From positions 39,947 through 103,946 of the forward strand of contig DNXO01000073.1 in NCBI GenBank assembly GCA_003506895.1: a stretch of 64,000 bases of DNA. Reading direction: 5' to 3'. Of the stretch, positions 1-8,821 are shown piece by piece; position 1 is the stretch's first letter; the number at the start of each line of letters is the position of its first letter. The stretch is from Acetobacteraceae bacterium. GTDB taxonomy: Bacteria; Pseudomonadota; Alphaproteobacteria; Acetobacterales; Acetobacteraceae. The notes beneath the pieces are model-generated. The model was not told the DNA's origin. It made no database searches and saw only the letters and a program-made list of their open reading frames with translations. Both the position numbers and the translations under genes were made by a program.

Positions 1-36
1 AATAAACGAATCGTTTGACGGAAGCCGCCGGCCTCT

Positions 37-124
37 CATCGTCGTGGCGGGCGCAGGCCCGCCATCCACGACTTGCAGTACTGGTCCGGGAAAAGACGTG
101 GATGGCGGGCCTGCGCCCGCCATG
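37..124. repeat. REP-like palindromic element, copy 1
   Basis: A perfect 25-bp inverted repeat (arms 46-70 and 97-121) flanks a 26-nt loop (71-96). A second, degenerate copy lies at 42117-42200 in the opposite orientation. The loop and the outer flank are also conserved between the copies, so this is one dispersed family and not a chance palindrome. Its role is unknown; elements of this kind usually sit between genes and may be spread by a transposase encoded elsewhere. Confidence 0.8.
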
Positions 125-210
125 ACAGTCTCCTCCGGTCGTGCGTCCATCGAAGCGGTTATTTCGCAGCGGCCCCTAAAAGTGCCCAAGAGCGCCAGGA
201 GTCTGGAAGT

Positions 211-260
211 CTTCCGTGCCCATCCGTGTATGAATTCCCTAAATCCGTGATGGACGCTTT
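211..260. repeat. 50-bp dispersed repeat, copy 1 (3' of a reverse gene)
   Basis: These 50 bases align without gaps to 57895-57944 with 38 identities. Both copies lie about 25-30 nt beyond the stop codon of a reverse-strand gene and have the same orientation relative to it. That suggests a mobile 3'-end element or an mRNA-end signal. The rest of 1-284 holds only this and the palindromic element; no gene was seen. Confidence 0.65.
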
Positions 261-284
261 CTCCCCCAGCCCCAGAACATTGCA

Positions 285-2156
285 TCAGAACCCGAACATA
301 TGGTCCAACGAGAACCCGCCGGCATCGTCCATCAGCCCGTGGTAGCCAAACAGGCGGCAGGTCGGATCGCGGACCAGCACGTAACCGCCCGGACCGGCCG
401 CGGCCAGGGTCGCGGCATCGAACGCCTTATGCGGCCAGACGATCGCCGAACCGGAGCAAGCGATCGCGACTGGCGCTTCAGCGATCGGCGTGCCGGTGCC
501 GTCATGCAGGACCAGCTTCGTCGCCGACACTGGATGCCAGGGGCCGGAGGCCGGGTAGATCAGCGCGGCGAAGCTGTTCCTTGTCGCGTCCCCCAGCTTC
601 AAGAACAATGTCGTGGAAAGCCCGGGCGGCGGCCCAGAGTAGGACTGCGGCTCATCGCGATAGCTCATCGCGGTATTGAAGATATGCGCGCCGAAGCTGG
701 ACTCCGCGGCGTGGCCGGAGTGGCGGTCTTCATACCGGAACAGCGCATGCAGCCAACCGTCGGCCTCGCCACCGTCGCGGAAGTCATAGACCAGTTCGGC
801 GTGACCTTCCTCGACGCCGAATTCGTCCATATCAAGCGCGAGATCATGGTTGCGGGGCAGGCAGCCCAGGAAGCGTTCGGCGCGCTTTGTCCCGTTCGCA
901 TCGAACACGTCCAGGCGCAGGGGCAGGTTGGTTTGCGCCGTGGACATCGGTGTGGGCTGGAACACCGAACGAAAGCGGGACCTTGGCAGGATCGGGAAGG
1001 GCAGCAGGTAGCCTCGCCCCATCGCCGCTGGCAGGGTGGGAATACCCGGGTCGGGCCGCAGATTGTCACGTTCGACATTGACGTGGGCGATGCGGACACG
1101 GTCGTTCTGGATCACCTCGTAGCGGGGCCGGACGACGTGGCGGCCGGTGCGGACTTCAACCTGCGCGGGCCAGTGCAGACCCGGCAGATAATCGGCCACA
1201 TCCATCGCGATGGTCGCGAACGGCCCGATCTGTTGGTTCAGGGTCACCGGCGCCTCGGCACCCATGCGGTCGAGTGCGATCGTGCCAGGCGGGATCGGCA
1301 CGGCGTGGCTGTTCTGCAGCCACAGCACGACTTTCTCGTCCGGGCGCGGCGCGGGCAGGCCGGCGAAGCGGTCGGACGGCCAGGCGTTGGCGTCGTGCGT
1401 GCATGACAATGAGGCGCCGTTGTCAGATGCGTAGGTATCCAGCGCGTATTTCACCACGTCATGACCGGCGACGCCGATCGCGTGAATGAACAACTGGCCG
1501 GTGAACGGGGCCAGACCAAACCGTTCGCGGATGCTTTGGCTTTCGATCGAAAATCCACCGGCGCCCTTTGGCAGGGCCTGCTCCCACGACGCCAGGATGG
1601 TGCCATCGGCGTCGAACAGCCGGAGCCACAGTCTGACATCCGCCGCACCGTAGCGTGCCCAGTAATTCGCCGAGACCACGCGGGTGTGCATCCCGTCCGC
1701 ATCGCGGAAGAACGCGAAGTTCGTGGCGAAGTTCAGCTTGTCGAGATAGCGCGCGTGGACGGTCAGCAAATCGTGCGGTAGCCGCACGTCGTCCAGCGTC
1801 AGCACCGTGGCGCCCTTGGGCAGCATGTGGGCGATGCGCGCGACGATGCGGGCTGCGTCGAAGGCAGCGACCAGGATCGTGCGGGCGCCGCTGGTTCCTA
1901 TCCCGGTCAGCGCCTCGGCGATCAGGCCGCCGCGGCTTTCGCCGACCGCGTTGACGTCGTGGACGAACAGCCGCTCGAACGGGCCGGGATACATCGCGAT
2001 CAGGGCGTCGGCGATCCCGTCGGGATCATACAGCGCGACGGGGCCTTGCAGGCGGGCATACAGACGCTCGATCGCCTCGGCCGCGAGCGGATGGGCAAGC
2101 GCCTTGTAGATGACGTTGCCGCCAGCCCTGGCGTCGAAGGTCTGAATACGCAGCAT
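285..2156 (-). CDS. conserved hypothetical protein, 623 aa
   Basis: I do not recognise a named family. The start is set at the ATG at 2156, which gives an N-terminus MLRIQTFD; an upstream in-frame start would overlap the preceding gene. The first 170 residues alternate strand and helix in a Rossmann-like pattern (for example FVHDVNAVGES). The central and C-terminal parts look beta-rich with many Asp-Gly turns. There is no signal peptide or membrane segment. It follows the ELM1-like gene with an 8-nt gap, so the two are probably co-transcribed. ELM1-like and glycosyltransferase neighbours hint at a surface-polysaccharide role, but that is inference only. Confidence 0.8.
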   Translation of the reverse strand: MLRIQTFDARAGGNVIYKALAHPLAAEAIERLYARLQGPVALYDPDGIADALIAMYPGPFERLFVHDVNAVGESRGGLIAEALTGIGTSGARTILVAAFDAARIVARIAHMLPKGATVLTLDDVRLPHDLLTVHARYLDKLNFATNFAFFRDADGMHTRVVSANYWARYGAADVRLWLRLFDADGTILASWEQALPKGAGGFSIESQSIRERFGLAPFTGQLFIHAIGVAGHDVVKYALDTYASDNGASLSCTHDANAWPSDRFAGLPAPRPDEKVVLWLQNSHAVPIPPGTIALDRMGAEAPVTLNQQIGPFATIAMDVADYLPGLHWPAQVEVRTGRHVVRPRYEVIQNDRVRIAHVNVERDNLRPDPGIPTLPAAMGRGYLLPFPILPRSRFRSVFQPTPMSTAQTNLPLRLDVFDANGTKRAERFLGCLPRNHDLALDMDEFGVEEGHAELVYDFRDGGEADGWLHALFRYEDRHSGHAAESSFGAHIFNTAMSYRDEPQSYSGPPPGLSTTLFLKLGDATRNSFAALIYPASGPWHPVSATKLVLHDGTGTPIAEAPVAIACSGSAIVWPHKAFDAATLAAAGPGGYVLVRDPTCRLFGYHGLMDDAGGFSLDHMFGF

Positions 2157-2164
2157 GTCTGTCC

Positions 2165-3103
2165 TTACAATCCCAACCGGCGGCGCATCTCGGCTGCCGC
2201 TTCGGGTGTATCGTTCAATGGCGCGACCTTCCATGTGGAAAATCGTCCCTCGAACGGGCGGATGCGGTCTTCATCAAGCAACGGCTTCAGGAAAATCTCA
2301 CCCCGGCGCCATGATCCGGGCAGCGAGGCTATCATGACCGGCGCGGTCGTGGCGGCGGCTTCGGAGATCATCGAAACGCTGTCCTGGGTCACGACGATCA
2401 TATCGGCGAGCGCCAACATGGCGAAATAGGGGTTCTCTCCCTGAAAATCCCACACCCAACCGCCGTATGGGGCAAGCGCGGTTCGGATCAGGTCCGTCAC
2501 GGCGGGATCGGTGCGGCGCGACGGCGTCACGATGACCCCGACCTTGTCGCGGTCGGCCATGGTGGCCAGGTCGGCGGCCAGCCGGGCGCCGGAGTCCCGG
2601 TCCAGCCGGAAGCGGCCATTGTTGCCGCCCAGCAGGACCGCGACCAGCGGGCGGCGATGGGGCGCGAACCGTTCCCGCCAGGCCTCCGCCTCGATTGCCA
2701 GCCGTTCCGGGGTTACACGGTGCAGCGCGGTGCGCGAGACGAACACGTTGGGGCCGGTCAGTTGATCGTGGGGGTTGACGACGATCAGGTCGAACTTGCC
2801 GATATCGATACGCGGGTTCTGGATCTGCACCACGTGCATCGACTTCCGCCGCAATGCCGCCAGCACGGCGCCGGCCATGCCTCCGGCACCGATCGCGAGG
2901 CCGGGCAGCGGGGCCCGAAGGGAATCGGCGACCGCGGCGAGCGGATTGGGCCACAGTTTCGCGGCGATCCATTTCCAGGGCGCGGTGGGGCGCAACTCAC
3001 GAAAATCGGGGGTCAGGCCGGCGGCCTCGGTCAGGCCCAGGGCCTGGGAGTGCAGCCCGGCCAGGGCCTCGGTGATCACCCAGGGGGCGGCGATATCAGA
3101 CAT
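2165..3103 (-). CDS. mitochondrial fission ELM1 family protein (DUF1022)
   Basis: This 312-residue protein matches the ELM1/DUF1022 family. Members have a two-domain fold like GT-B glycosyltransferases. They are common in alphaproteobacteria, where the biochemical role is not established; the plant homologue acts in mitochondrial fission. Recognisable segments are VQIQNPR, a Gly-rich AVLLGGNNG strand-loop and TQDSVSMISEAAAT near the C-terminus, which resembles the donor-site Asp-Ser of GT-B enzymes. The start at 3103 gives MSDIAAPW; an upstream start would add 22 residues that do not look like the family. It is first of two genes with the 623-residue unknown. Confidence 0.8.
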   Translation of the reverse strand: MSDIAAPWVITEALAGLHSQALGLTEAAGLTPDFRELRPTAPWKWIAAKLWPNPLAAVADSLRAPLPGLAIGAGGMAGAVLAALRRKSMHVVQIQNPRIDIGKFDLIVVNPHDQLTGPNVFVSRTALHRVTPERLAIEAEAWRERFAPHRRPLVAVLLGGNNGRFRLDRDSGARLAADLATMADRDKVGVIVTPSRRTDPAVTDLIRTALAPYGGWVWDFQGENPYFAMLALADMIVVTQDSVSMISEAAATTAPVMIASLPGSWRRGEIFLKPLLDEDRIRPFEGRFSTWKVAPLNDTPEAAAEMRRRLGL

Positions 3104-3212
3104 GGCGGGGCTTTTCGGCGCCCTGTTGCCGAACGTCAATGTGCAATGGGCGGCTCGCAACCACGGCACACGGTCTGTAACCTGTCCGCATCACTGGCAG
3201 GGGACACAGCGG

Positions 3213-4130
3213 ATGGATCGCGATCTGATCGGCTACGGCGCCAACCCACCCAACCCGAACTGGCCAGGGCAGGCCCGGATCGCTGTAAATTTCGTACTTA
3301 ACTTCGAAGAAGGATCGGAACCATCTGTTCCAGATGGAGATTCTGCCTCGGAATGGGCGCTGACCGAATATGGCGGGACCAACCCCGGCGTTCCCGGCCG
3401 CGATCTGGCGGCGGAGGGGATGTTCGCCTACGGCGCCCGGGTCGGTTTCTGGCGGATTCTGCGGCTGTTCCAGGAACGGACTCTGCCGATGACGGTGTTC
3501 GCCTGTGCCCTGGCCCTGGAACGCAACAAGCCGGCGGCCGAGGCAATCAAACAGGCCGGTTACGATATCTGCTGCCATGGCTGGCGCTGGGAGAAGCACT
3601 TCGAAATGGCCGAGGACTTCGAGCGGGAGCGGATCGCCCGTGCGGTTGCCTCTTTGCGTCAAACGATGGGGGATCGGCCCTTGGGCTGGTACTGCCGCAG
3701 CGGACCGGGTGTGAACACGCGGCGGCTACTGGTTGAAGAAGGTGGGTTTCTTTATGATTCGGATGCCTATGACGATGAGTTGCCATATTGGACTCAGGTT
3801 GGCGGCAAACCGCACTTGGTGGTGCCTTACAGCCTTTCGACCAACGATGCGAAGTTTGGCCGCGGTGCGTTTGGAACCGGCGACGATTTCTTCCATTATT
3901 GCCGGGACGCCTTCGATTTTCTGTATGCGGAAGGGCGCACGCAGCCGAAGATGCTGTCGATCGGCCTGCATCAGCGCCTGATCGGGCATCCCGCCCGAGC
4001 GGCGGGGTTGCAGCGGCTGTTGGATCATATCGGCCGGTTCGATGGAGTCTGGGTAACCCGGCGGCTCGATATCGCTCGGCATTGGGTGGTGAACTTTCCG
4101 GCACCGGTTGCCGGTTGGCCGGGGGGCTGA
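3213..4130 (+). CDS. puuE: polysaccharide deacetylase family protein, PuuE-type allantoinase
   Basis: A 305-residue NodB-fold protein. The N-terminal segment NPNWPGQARIAVNFVLN, the EYGGTNPGVPGRD stretch and CCHGWRWEKH are typical of PuuE, the metal-independent allantoinase that opens allantoin to allantoate in purine catabolism. Length fits the family (about 300-310). The ATG at 3213 is the only start that gives the usual N-terminus; the frame stays open upstream but that stretch lies opposite the ELM1 gene. No other ureide genes are in the window, so the substrate rests on family resemblance and another cyclic amide is possible. Confidence 0.75.
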   Translation: MDRDLIGYGANPPNPNWPGQARIAVNFVLNFEEGSEPSVPDGDSASEWALTEYGGTNPGVPGRDLAAEGMFAYGARVGFWRILRLFQERTLPMTVFACALALERNKPAAEAIKQAGYDICCHGWRWEKHFEMAEDFERERIARAVASLRQTMGDRPLGWYCRSGPGVNTRRLLVEEGGFLYDSDAYDDELPYWTQVGGKPHLVVPYSLSTNDAKFGRGAFGTGDDFFHYCRDAFDFLYAEGRTQPKMLSIGLHQRLIGHPARAAGLQRLLDHIGRFDGVWVTRRLDIARHWVVNFPAPVAGWPGG

Positions 4131-4217
4131 TACCAGCCTCGGACGGTTCGGATCGCGCCGAACCATGATGGAGACTGTGCCGCCCGCCCTGATGCGGCTG
4201 GCGGACGAGGGATGTGG

Positions 4218-5135
4218 ATGGACACGGGCCGGCAGAATATCCTGATCGTCAAACTGGGGGCCTTCGGCAATATCATCCTTTCGCTCGCCGCCTTCGCCGC
4301 CATTCGCCAGCATCACGCCAATGCGCGAATCAGCGTGCTGACCAGCAAGACCTATGCTGACTGGCTGCGGACGTTTCCCTACTTCGATGAGGTTCTGGTC
4401 GATCCACGTCCGGCTTGGTGGGATTTCGCCACGGCACGGCAATTGGGCCGGGTTCTGGCCGACGGCCATTTCAGCCGGGTTTACGACCTGCAAACCTCAA
4501 CGCGCTCGTCGCGGTATTTTCGTTTGTTTCCAGCGAAGTGCCGTCCGGAGTGGTCGGGTATCGCGTTTGGCTGTTCCCATCCCGATCGCGATCCAAAGCG
4601 AAATATCCTGCATGACACGGTTCGCCAGCAGGGACAGTTGCGCCAGGCCGGGATCACCGCGTTTCCGCCGGCCGATCTTTCCTGGTGTACCGGTGATATC
4701 GCCCGGTTCGCGCTGCCGTCCGACTTCGTGCTGCTGGTGCCGGGCAGTTCGCCCCAACGGCTGGCGAAGCGATGGCCAGCGGCGAACTACCAGGCCCTGG
4801 CACGGCTTCTGGCGGAACGGGGCATCGCCTCGGTAATCCTTGGCGCCACCGCCGAGAAGGAATTGGCCGCGGAAATCCCAGCGGGAATCGACCTAATCGG
4901 GCAAACCAGTTTCGGTGACCTGTGCGATCTGGCCAGGGCGGCCAGGTTCGCGGTCGGCAATGACACCGGCCCGATGCATTTGATCGCCGTCTCAGGATGT
5001 CCGTCTATCACGTTGTTTTCGCGTGATTCAAACCCAACACAATGTGCGCCGACAGGCCGTTGGACCCGTATTCTTCAGCGTTCCGACCTCGCTGATCTGT
5101 CGGTCGGCGATGTTATGAAAGAGCTGCCAGCCTGA
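4218..5135 (+). CDS. glycosyltransferase family 9 (heptosyltransferase-like)
   Basis: A 305-residue GT9 protein. It shows the N-terminal NILIVKLGAFGNIILSLAA block that binds ADP-heptose-type donors, an LVPGSSPQRLAKRWP loop, and the C-terminal GNDTGPMHLIAVSG signature of the donor site. Family members add heptose or similar sugars to lipopolysaccharide core at the inner membrane. The GAGG at 4207-4210 is seven bases from the ATG at 4218, which favours this start over the ATG six bases upstream. Its stop overlaps the start of the transporter gene by one base, so the two are translationally coupled. Confidence 0.85.
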   Translation: MDTGRQNILIVKLGAFGNIILSLAAFAAIRQHHANARISVLTSKTYADWLRTFPYFDEVLVDPRPAWWDFATARQLGRVLADGHFSRVYDLQTSTRSSRYFRLFPAKCRPEWSGIAFGCSHPDRDPKRNILHDTVRQQGQLRQAGITAFPPADLSWCTGDIARFALPSDFVLLVPGSSPQRLAKRWPAANYQALARLLAERGIASVILGATAEKELAAEIPAGIDLIGQTSFGDLCDLARAARFAVGNDTGPMHLIAVSGCPSITLFSRDSNPTQCAPTGRWTRILQRSDLADLSVGDVMKELPA

Positions 5136-6517
5136 TGTCCGATATCTCGATCCCACCCCGGCAACCGGCCGTTCCCGCGCTGGACGGCGTGCCCATGCCG
5201 CAGCGGATGTGGGCGATCCTGACAATCGCCCTGGGTCTGACCCTCGCCGTGCTGGATGGCGGTATTGCCAATGTGGCCCTTCCGACAATCGCGCGGGAGG
5301 TGAATACCTCGCCGGCCAATTCGATCTGGGTCGTGAATGCCTATCAGCTCGCGGTGACCATTTCGTTGCTGCCATTGGCATCCCTGGGGGAGATTTACGG
5401 CTACCGGCGCATCTACCAGGCGGGACTGGTCCTGTTCACCGTGGCGTCGCTGGCATGTGCGATGTCGTCCTCCTTAACGACCCTGATCATCGCGCGGATG
5501 CTGCAAGGCCTGGGCGCCGCCGGAATCATGAGCGTCAACAGCGCCCTGATCCGCTTCATCTATCCCCGTCGCTGGCTCGGGCGCGGGGTCGGGCTGAACG
5601 CAACCGTGGGATCGATCGCCTCGGCGCTTGGCCCGTCGGTCGCGTCCGTCATTCTGGCGGTGGCACCCTGGCCGTGGCTGTTCGCGGTCAACGTGCCGCT
5701 GGGCATCCTGGGGGCGTTCATCGCCCTGCGCGCCCTGCCGCTGACGCCGCTGTCTGGCGCCAAGTTCGACCTTGCCAGTGCGGTTTTGCAGGCGGTGGCG
5801 TTCGGCACGATGTTGTTCGGCGTTTCCGAACTCGGGCACGGCGATTCATGGGTTCATGTCTCGGTGGAGCTGGTGATTGCCGCCATCGCCGGTTTCGTCC
5901 TGGTCGTGCGCCAACTCAGCCGCACCGCGCCTCTGCTGCCGGTGGACCTGATGCGCATCCCACTGTTCGCGCTGTCTATCGCGACCTCGGTCTGCTCATT
6001 CACCGCCCAGTCTATCTCCTATGTGTCGGTGCCGTTTCTTTTCCAGCACCGGTTTGGCCTGGACCAAGTGAAAACTGGCCTGCTGATGACCCCTTGGCCA
6101 CTGGTCGTCGCCGTGATCGCACCGTTCGCCGGCCGCATGGCCGACAAATATCCAGCCGGGATTCTGGGTGGGTTTGGCATGGCGGTGATGTCGCTGGGGT
6201 TGCTGGCAATGAGCCTGCTGCCGGATCATCCCACGATGCTGGACATCGCATGGCGGATGACGGTGTGCGGCATCGGATTCGGGTTTTTCAATACGCCCAA
6301 CAACCGAGCGATTATTACGGCCGCGCCACCGATCCGAACTGGCGGAGCCAGTGGAATGCAGGCCACCGCACGGCTTTTGGGACAATCGATGGGCGCGGCC
6401 CTGGTGGCCCTGATCTTCACCGCGTTTCCATTGAACGGGACGACAGTCGCGCTGTTTATCGCCTCGGGTGTCGCGGCGGTGGCGGCGGTCGTCAGTTTCA
6501 GCCGGCTGGCGGCTTAG
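5135..6517 (+). CDS. MFS transporter, DHA2 (EmrB/QacA) type
   Basis: A 460-residue, highly hydrophobic protein with about 12-14 predicted membrane helices. The N-terminal motif LDGGIANVALPTIARE is the DHA2-family version of the D1 motif, and IARMLQGLGAAGIMSVNSALIRF matches its motif region between helices 4 and 5. Such proteins are proton-driven exporters of drugs or metabolites at the inner membrane. It starts at 5135 inside the stop codon of the glycosyltransferase gene (TGATG). Substrate cannot be read from sequence. Confidence 0.88.
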   Translation: MSDISIPPRQPAVPALDGVPMPQRMWAILTIALGLTLAVLDGGIANVALPTIAREVNTSPANSIWVVNAYQLAVTISLLPLASLGEIYGYRRIYQAGLVLFTVASLACAMSSSLTTLIIARMLQGLGAAGIMSVNSALIRFIYPRRWLGRGVGLNATVGSIASALGPSVASVILAVAPWPWLFAVNVPLGILGAFIALRALPLTPLSGAKFDLASAVLQAVAFGTMLFGVSELGHGDSWVHVSVELVIAAIAGFVLVVRQLSRTAPLLPVDLMRIPLFALSIATSVCSFTAQSISYVSVPFLFQHRFGLDQVKTGLLMTPWPLVVAVIAPFAGRMADKYPAGILGGFGMAVMSLGLLAMSLLPDHPTMLDIAWRMTVCGIGFGFFNTPNNRAIITAAPPIRTGGASGMQATARLLGQSMGAALVALIFTAFPLNGTTVALFIASGVAAVAAVVSFSRLAA

Positions 6518-6597
6518 CGCGGACCGGCGCGGCAGTCGCCATCCCCAGCGGACCGTCTTATGGTCGTGACCCGTAAGAATTCGATCGAGGTTTCCCG

Positions 6598-7782
6598 ATG
6601 ACGACTCCCCTGGCCGGCATCACGGTGCTGGATTTTGGCCAAATTTTCCAAGGCCCTTACGCCACCATGCTGATGGCCAAGGCGGGTGCCGACGTGATCA
6701 AGATCGAACCGCCGGGCGGGGAGCCCCTGCGTCGCCGCGTGATCGCCATGGGCGGCGATACCACGCTGCCGATGGCGATGCTGAATGCCAACAAGCGCGC
6801 GGTGACGCTGAACCTGAAGTCCGAGGCGGGGAAGAACCTGCTGAAGCAGATGGTCGCCCGCGCGGACGTTCTGCTGGAGAATTTCTCGCCCGGCACTTTG
6901 GATGGATTGGGTGTCGGCTACGACGTGCTGAAAGAGATCAATCCGCGTCTGGTTTATGCGACCGGAACCGGGTTCGGCATCTCCGGCCCCGACCGGGACA
7001 ACCTGGCGATGGACTTCACCATCCAGGCGGCGTCCGGAATCATGAGCGTGACCGGCGACCCGGCCGGCCCGCCGATGAAGGCTGGTCCAACCCTGGTCGA
7101 TTTCATGGGCGGCATCCACCTGTACGCGGCGGTGATGACCGCGCTGCTGCAACGCACGGCGACAGGGCAGGGGCAGTTGGTCGAGGTTGCGATGCAGGAA
7201 GCCGTGTATCCCACCCTGGCCTCAAGCTACGATTACCATGTTCGCACGGGGAACGTGCCCCCACGCGCCGGCAACCGGCAGGCCGGGCTGTCCAGCGCCC
7301 CATATAACGCATTCCAGACCAAGGACGGCTGGGTGGCGGTTCATGTGGTGACCGAGGGGCATTGGCAGAACCTGCTGCGGGCGATGGGCCGCGCCGACCT
7401 GCTCGACGATCCGCGGTTCAACACCAACGAGGCACGCACCGAAAATATGGACGCGACCGAGGCCCTGGTGACCGCCTGGACCCTGGGCCTGGGCAAGATG
7501 GAGGTCGTCGCGGCGGCGAAACGCTTCAAGATCCCCGTGGCGCCAGTGCGCAACGCGGTGGAGGTGATGAACGACCCACACATGCACGCACGCGGCATGT
7601 TGGAGCGGATCGACCATCCCTCGCTGGGGGAGATCATCGTACCGAATTCGCCGCTGCGGCTGCATGGTTCGGATCGCGTGGCGCCGGTCCCCAGCCCGAA
7701 GCTGGGGCAGCACAATGCCGAGGTCTATGGCGCGTGGCTTGGGCAGGATGTCGCGGCCCTGACGCGGGCCGGAGCAATTTAG
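6598..7782 (+). CDS. CaiB/BaiF class III CoA-transferase
   Basis: A 394-residue class III CoA-transferase. It shows the N-terminal GPYATMLMAKAGADVIKIEPP block and the catalytic-Asp region MDFTIQAASGIMSVTG, with the nucleophilic Asp at about residue 138. Members move CoA between acyl-CoA donors and carboxylic acids through an aspartyl-anhydride intermediate. Length is usual. The final four bases overlap the stop end of the convergent glutathione transferase gene. The acyl substrate is unknown; a second, distinct family member is at 43762-44946. Confidence 0.88.
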   Translation: MTTPLAGITVLDFGQIFQGPYATMLMAKAGADVIKIEPPGGEPLRRRVIAMGGDTTLPMAMLNANKRAVTLNLKSEAGKNLLKQMVARADVLLENFSPGTLDGLGVGYDVLKEINPRLVYATGTGFGISGPDRDNLAMDFTIQAASGIMSVTGDPAGPPMKAGPTLVDFMGGIHLYAAVMTALLQRTATGQGQLVEVAMQEAVYPTLASSYDYHVRTGNVPPRAGNRQAGLSSAPYNAFQTKDGWVAVHVVTEGHWQNLLRAMGRADLLDDPRFNTNEARTENMDATEALVTAWTLGLGKMEVVAAAKRFKIPVAPVRNAVEVMNDPHMHARGMLERIDHPSLGEIIVPNSPLRLHGSDRVAPVPSPKLGQHNAEVYGAWLGQDVAALTRAGAI

Positions 7783-8774
7783 AACACGATCAGCTTATCT
7801 ACATCGCGCCCGCGTTCCGCGGGGGCCTCGAAATCCAGGGCTGGCCCGACCGGAACGATCCCGGTTGGGTTGATCCGCCGGTGGCTCATGTAATAGTGCC
7901 GTTTGATGTGTCCGAAATCGACCGTCTCGGCGATGCCGGGCAACTGAAAGATGTCCCGCGTATAGGCCCACAGGTGCCGGTAATCGACGATCCGCCGGAT
8001 GTTGCATTTGAAATGGCCATGGTAAACGGAGTCGAAACGAACCAGCGTGGTGAACAGCCTGATATCCGCCTCGGTCAGTGCATCGCCGCACAGAAAACGG
8101 GACCGCGAAAGCCGCTCTTCCAGCCAATCCAGCGTTTCGAACAAAGGGATGACCGCCGCTTCGTAGGCCGCCTGCGTGGTTGCGAAGCCCGCTTTGTAAA
8201 CCCCATTGTTGAGCGTGTCATAGACGCGCCGGTTCACGGCATCGATCTCGCCCCGCAACGCCTTCGGGTAGTAGTCGCCCGGTGTCGCACCGACCTGGTC
8301 GAAAGCTGAACCGAACATCCGGATGATGTCGGCGGAGTCATTGTTGACGATCGTCTGGGTATGTTGATCCCACAGGACCGGTACCGTCGATCTGCCGGAA
8401 TAGGTTTCGTCCGCCCGGGCATAGAGTTCGTAGAGATAGTTGGTGTCGTACAAGGGGTCCGGAACGACGCCCTCGCCCGCCGTGAAGGTCCACCCTTTAT
8501 CCGCCATCAGCCAATGGGTCACCGACACCGGGATCAGTGATTGAAGCCCCTTCAGCGCGCGCATGATCAGCGTCCGGTGCGCCCAGGGACAAGCCAACGA
8601 GACATACAAATGATATCGGCCCGCCGCTGCTCGGAAGCCATCCTGTCCGGTTGGGCCGGGCCGGCCGTCGGGCGTGATCCAGTTGCGGAAGGCGGTGTCG
8701 TGGCGTTCGAAATGACCGTCCTTGGGGGCGTCCGGTTCATGTTCCTGCCAAACGCCGTTGATCAAAAGCCCCAT
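7779..8774 (-). CDS. glutathione S-transferase, glutathionyl-hydroquinone reductase type (YqjG/ECM4)
   Basis: A 331-residue Xi-class glutathione transferase. The active-site Cys-Pro-Trp-Ala lies at residues 62-65 (LACPWAHR), followed by the long C-terminal helical domain with LCGDALTEADIRLFTTLVRFD. These enzymes reduce glutathionyl-hydroquinones and release glutathione, protecting against quinone stress in the cytoplasm. N-terminal GLLINGVWQ is typical. It stands alone on the reverse strand and converges on the CoA-transferase with a four-base overlap. Confidence 0.9.
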   Translation of the reverse strand: MGLLINGVWQEHEPDAPKDGHFERHDTAFRNWITPDGRPGPTGQDGFRAAAGRYHLYVSLACPWAHRTLIMRALKGLQSLIPVSVTHWLMADKGWTFTAGEGVVPDPLYDTNYLYELYARADETYSGRSTVPVLWDQHTQTIVNNDSADIIRMFGSAFDQVGATPGDYYPKALRGEIDAVNRRVYDTLNNGVYKAGFATTQAAYEAAVIPLFETLDWLEERLSRSRFLCGDALTEADIRLFTTLVRFDSVYHGHFKCNIRRIVDYRHLWAYTRDIFQLPGIAETVDFGHIKRHYYMSHRRINPTGIVPVGPALDFEAPAERGRDVDKLIVF

Positions 8775-8821
8775 TCGATTTCCCCTCCAGTGTCGAGCGG
8801 GCGGCCGCCTTCAGCGTCAGC

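Noticed and set aside
300..1406. Forward open frame of 368 codons
   Set aside because: It lies opposite the 623-residue reverse gene, is rich in Arg and Gly as expected for an antisense frame of GC-rich code, and has no recognisable domain.
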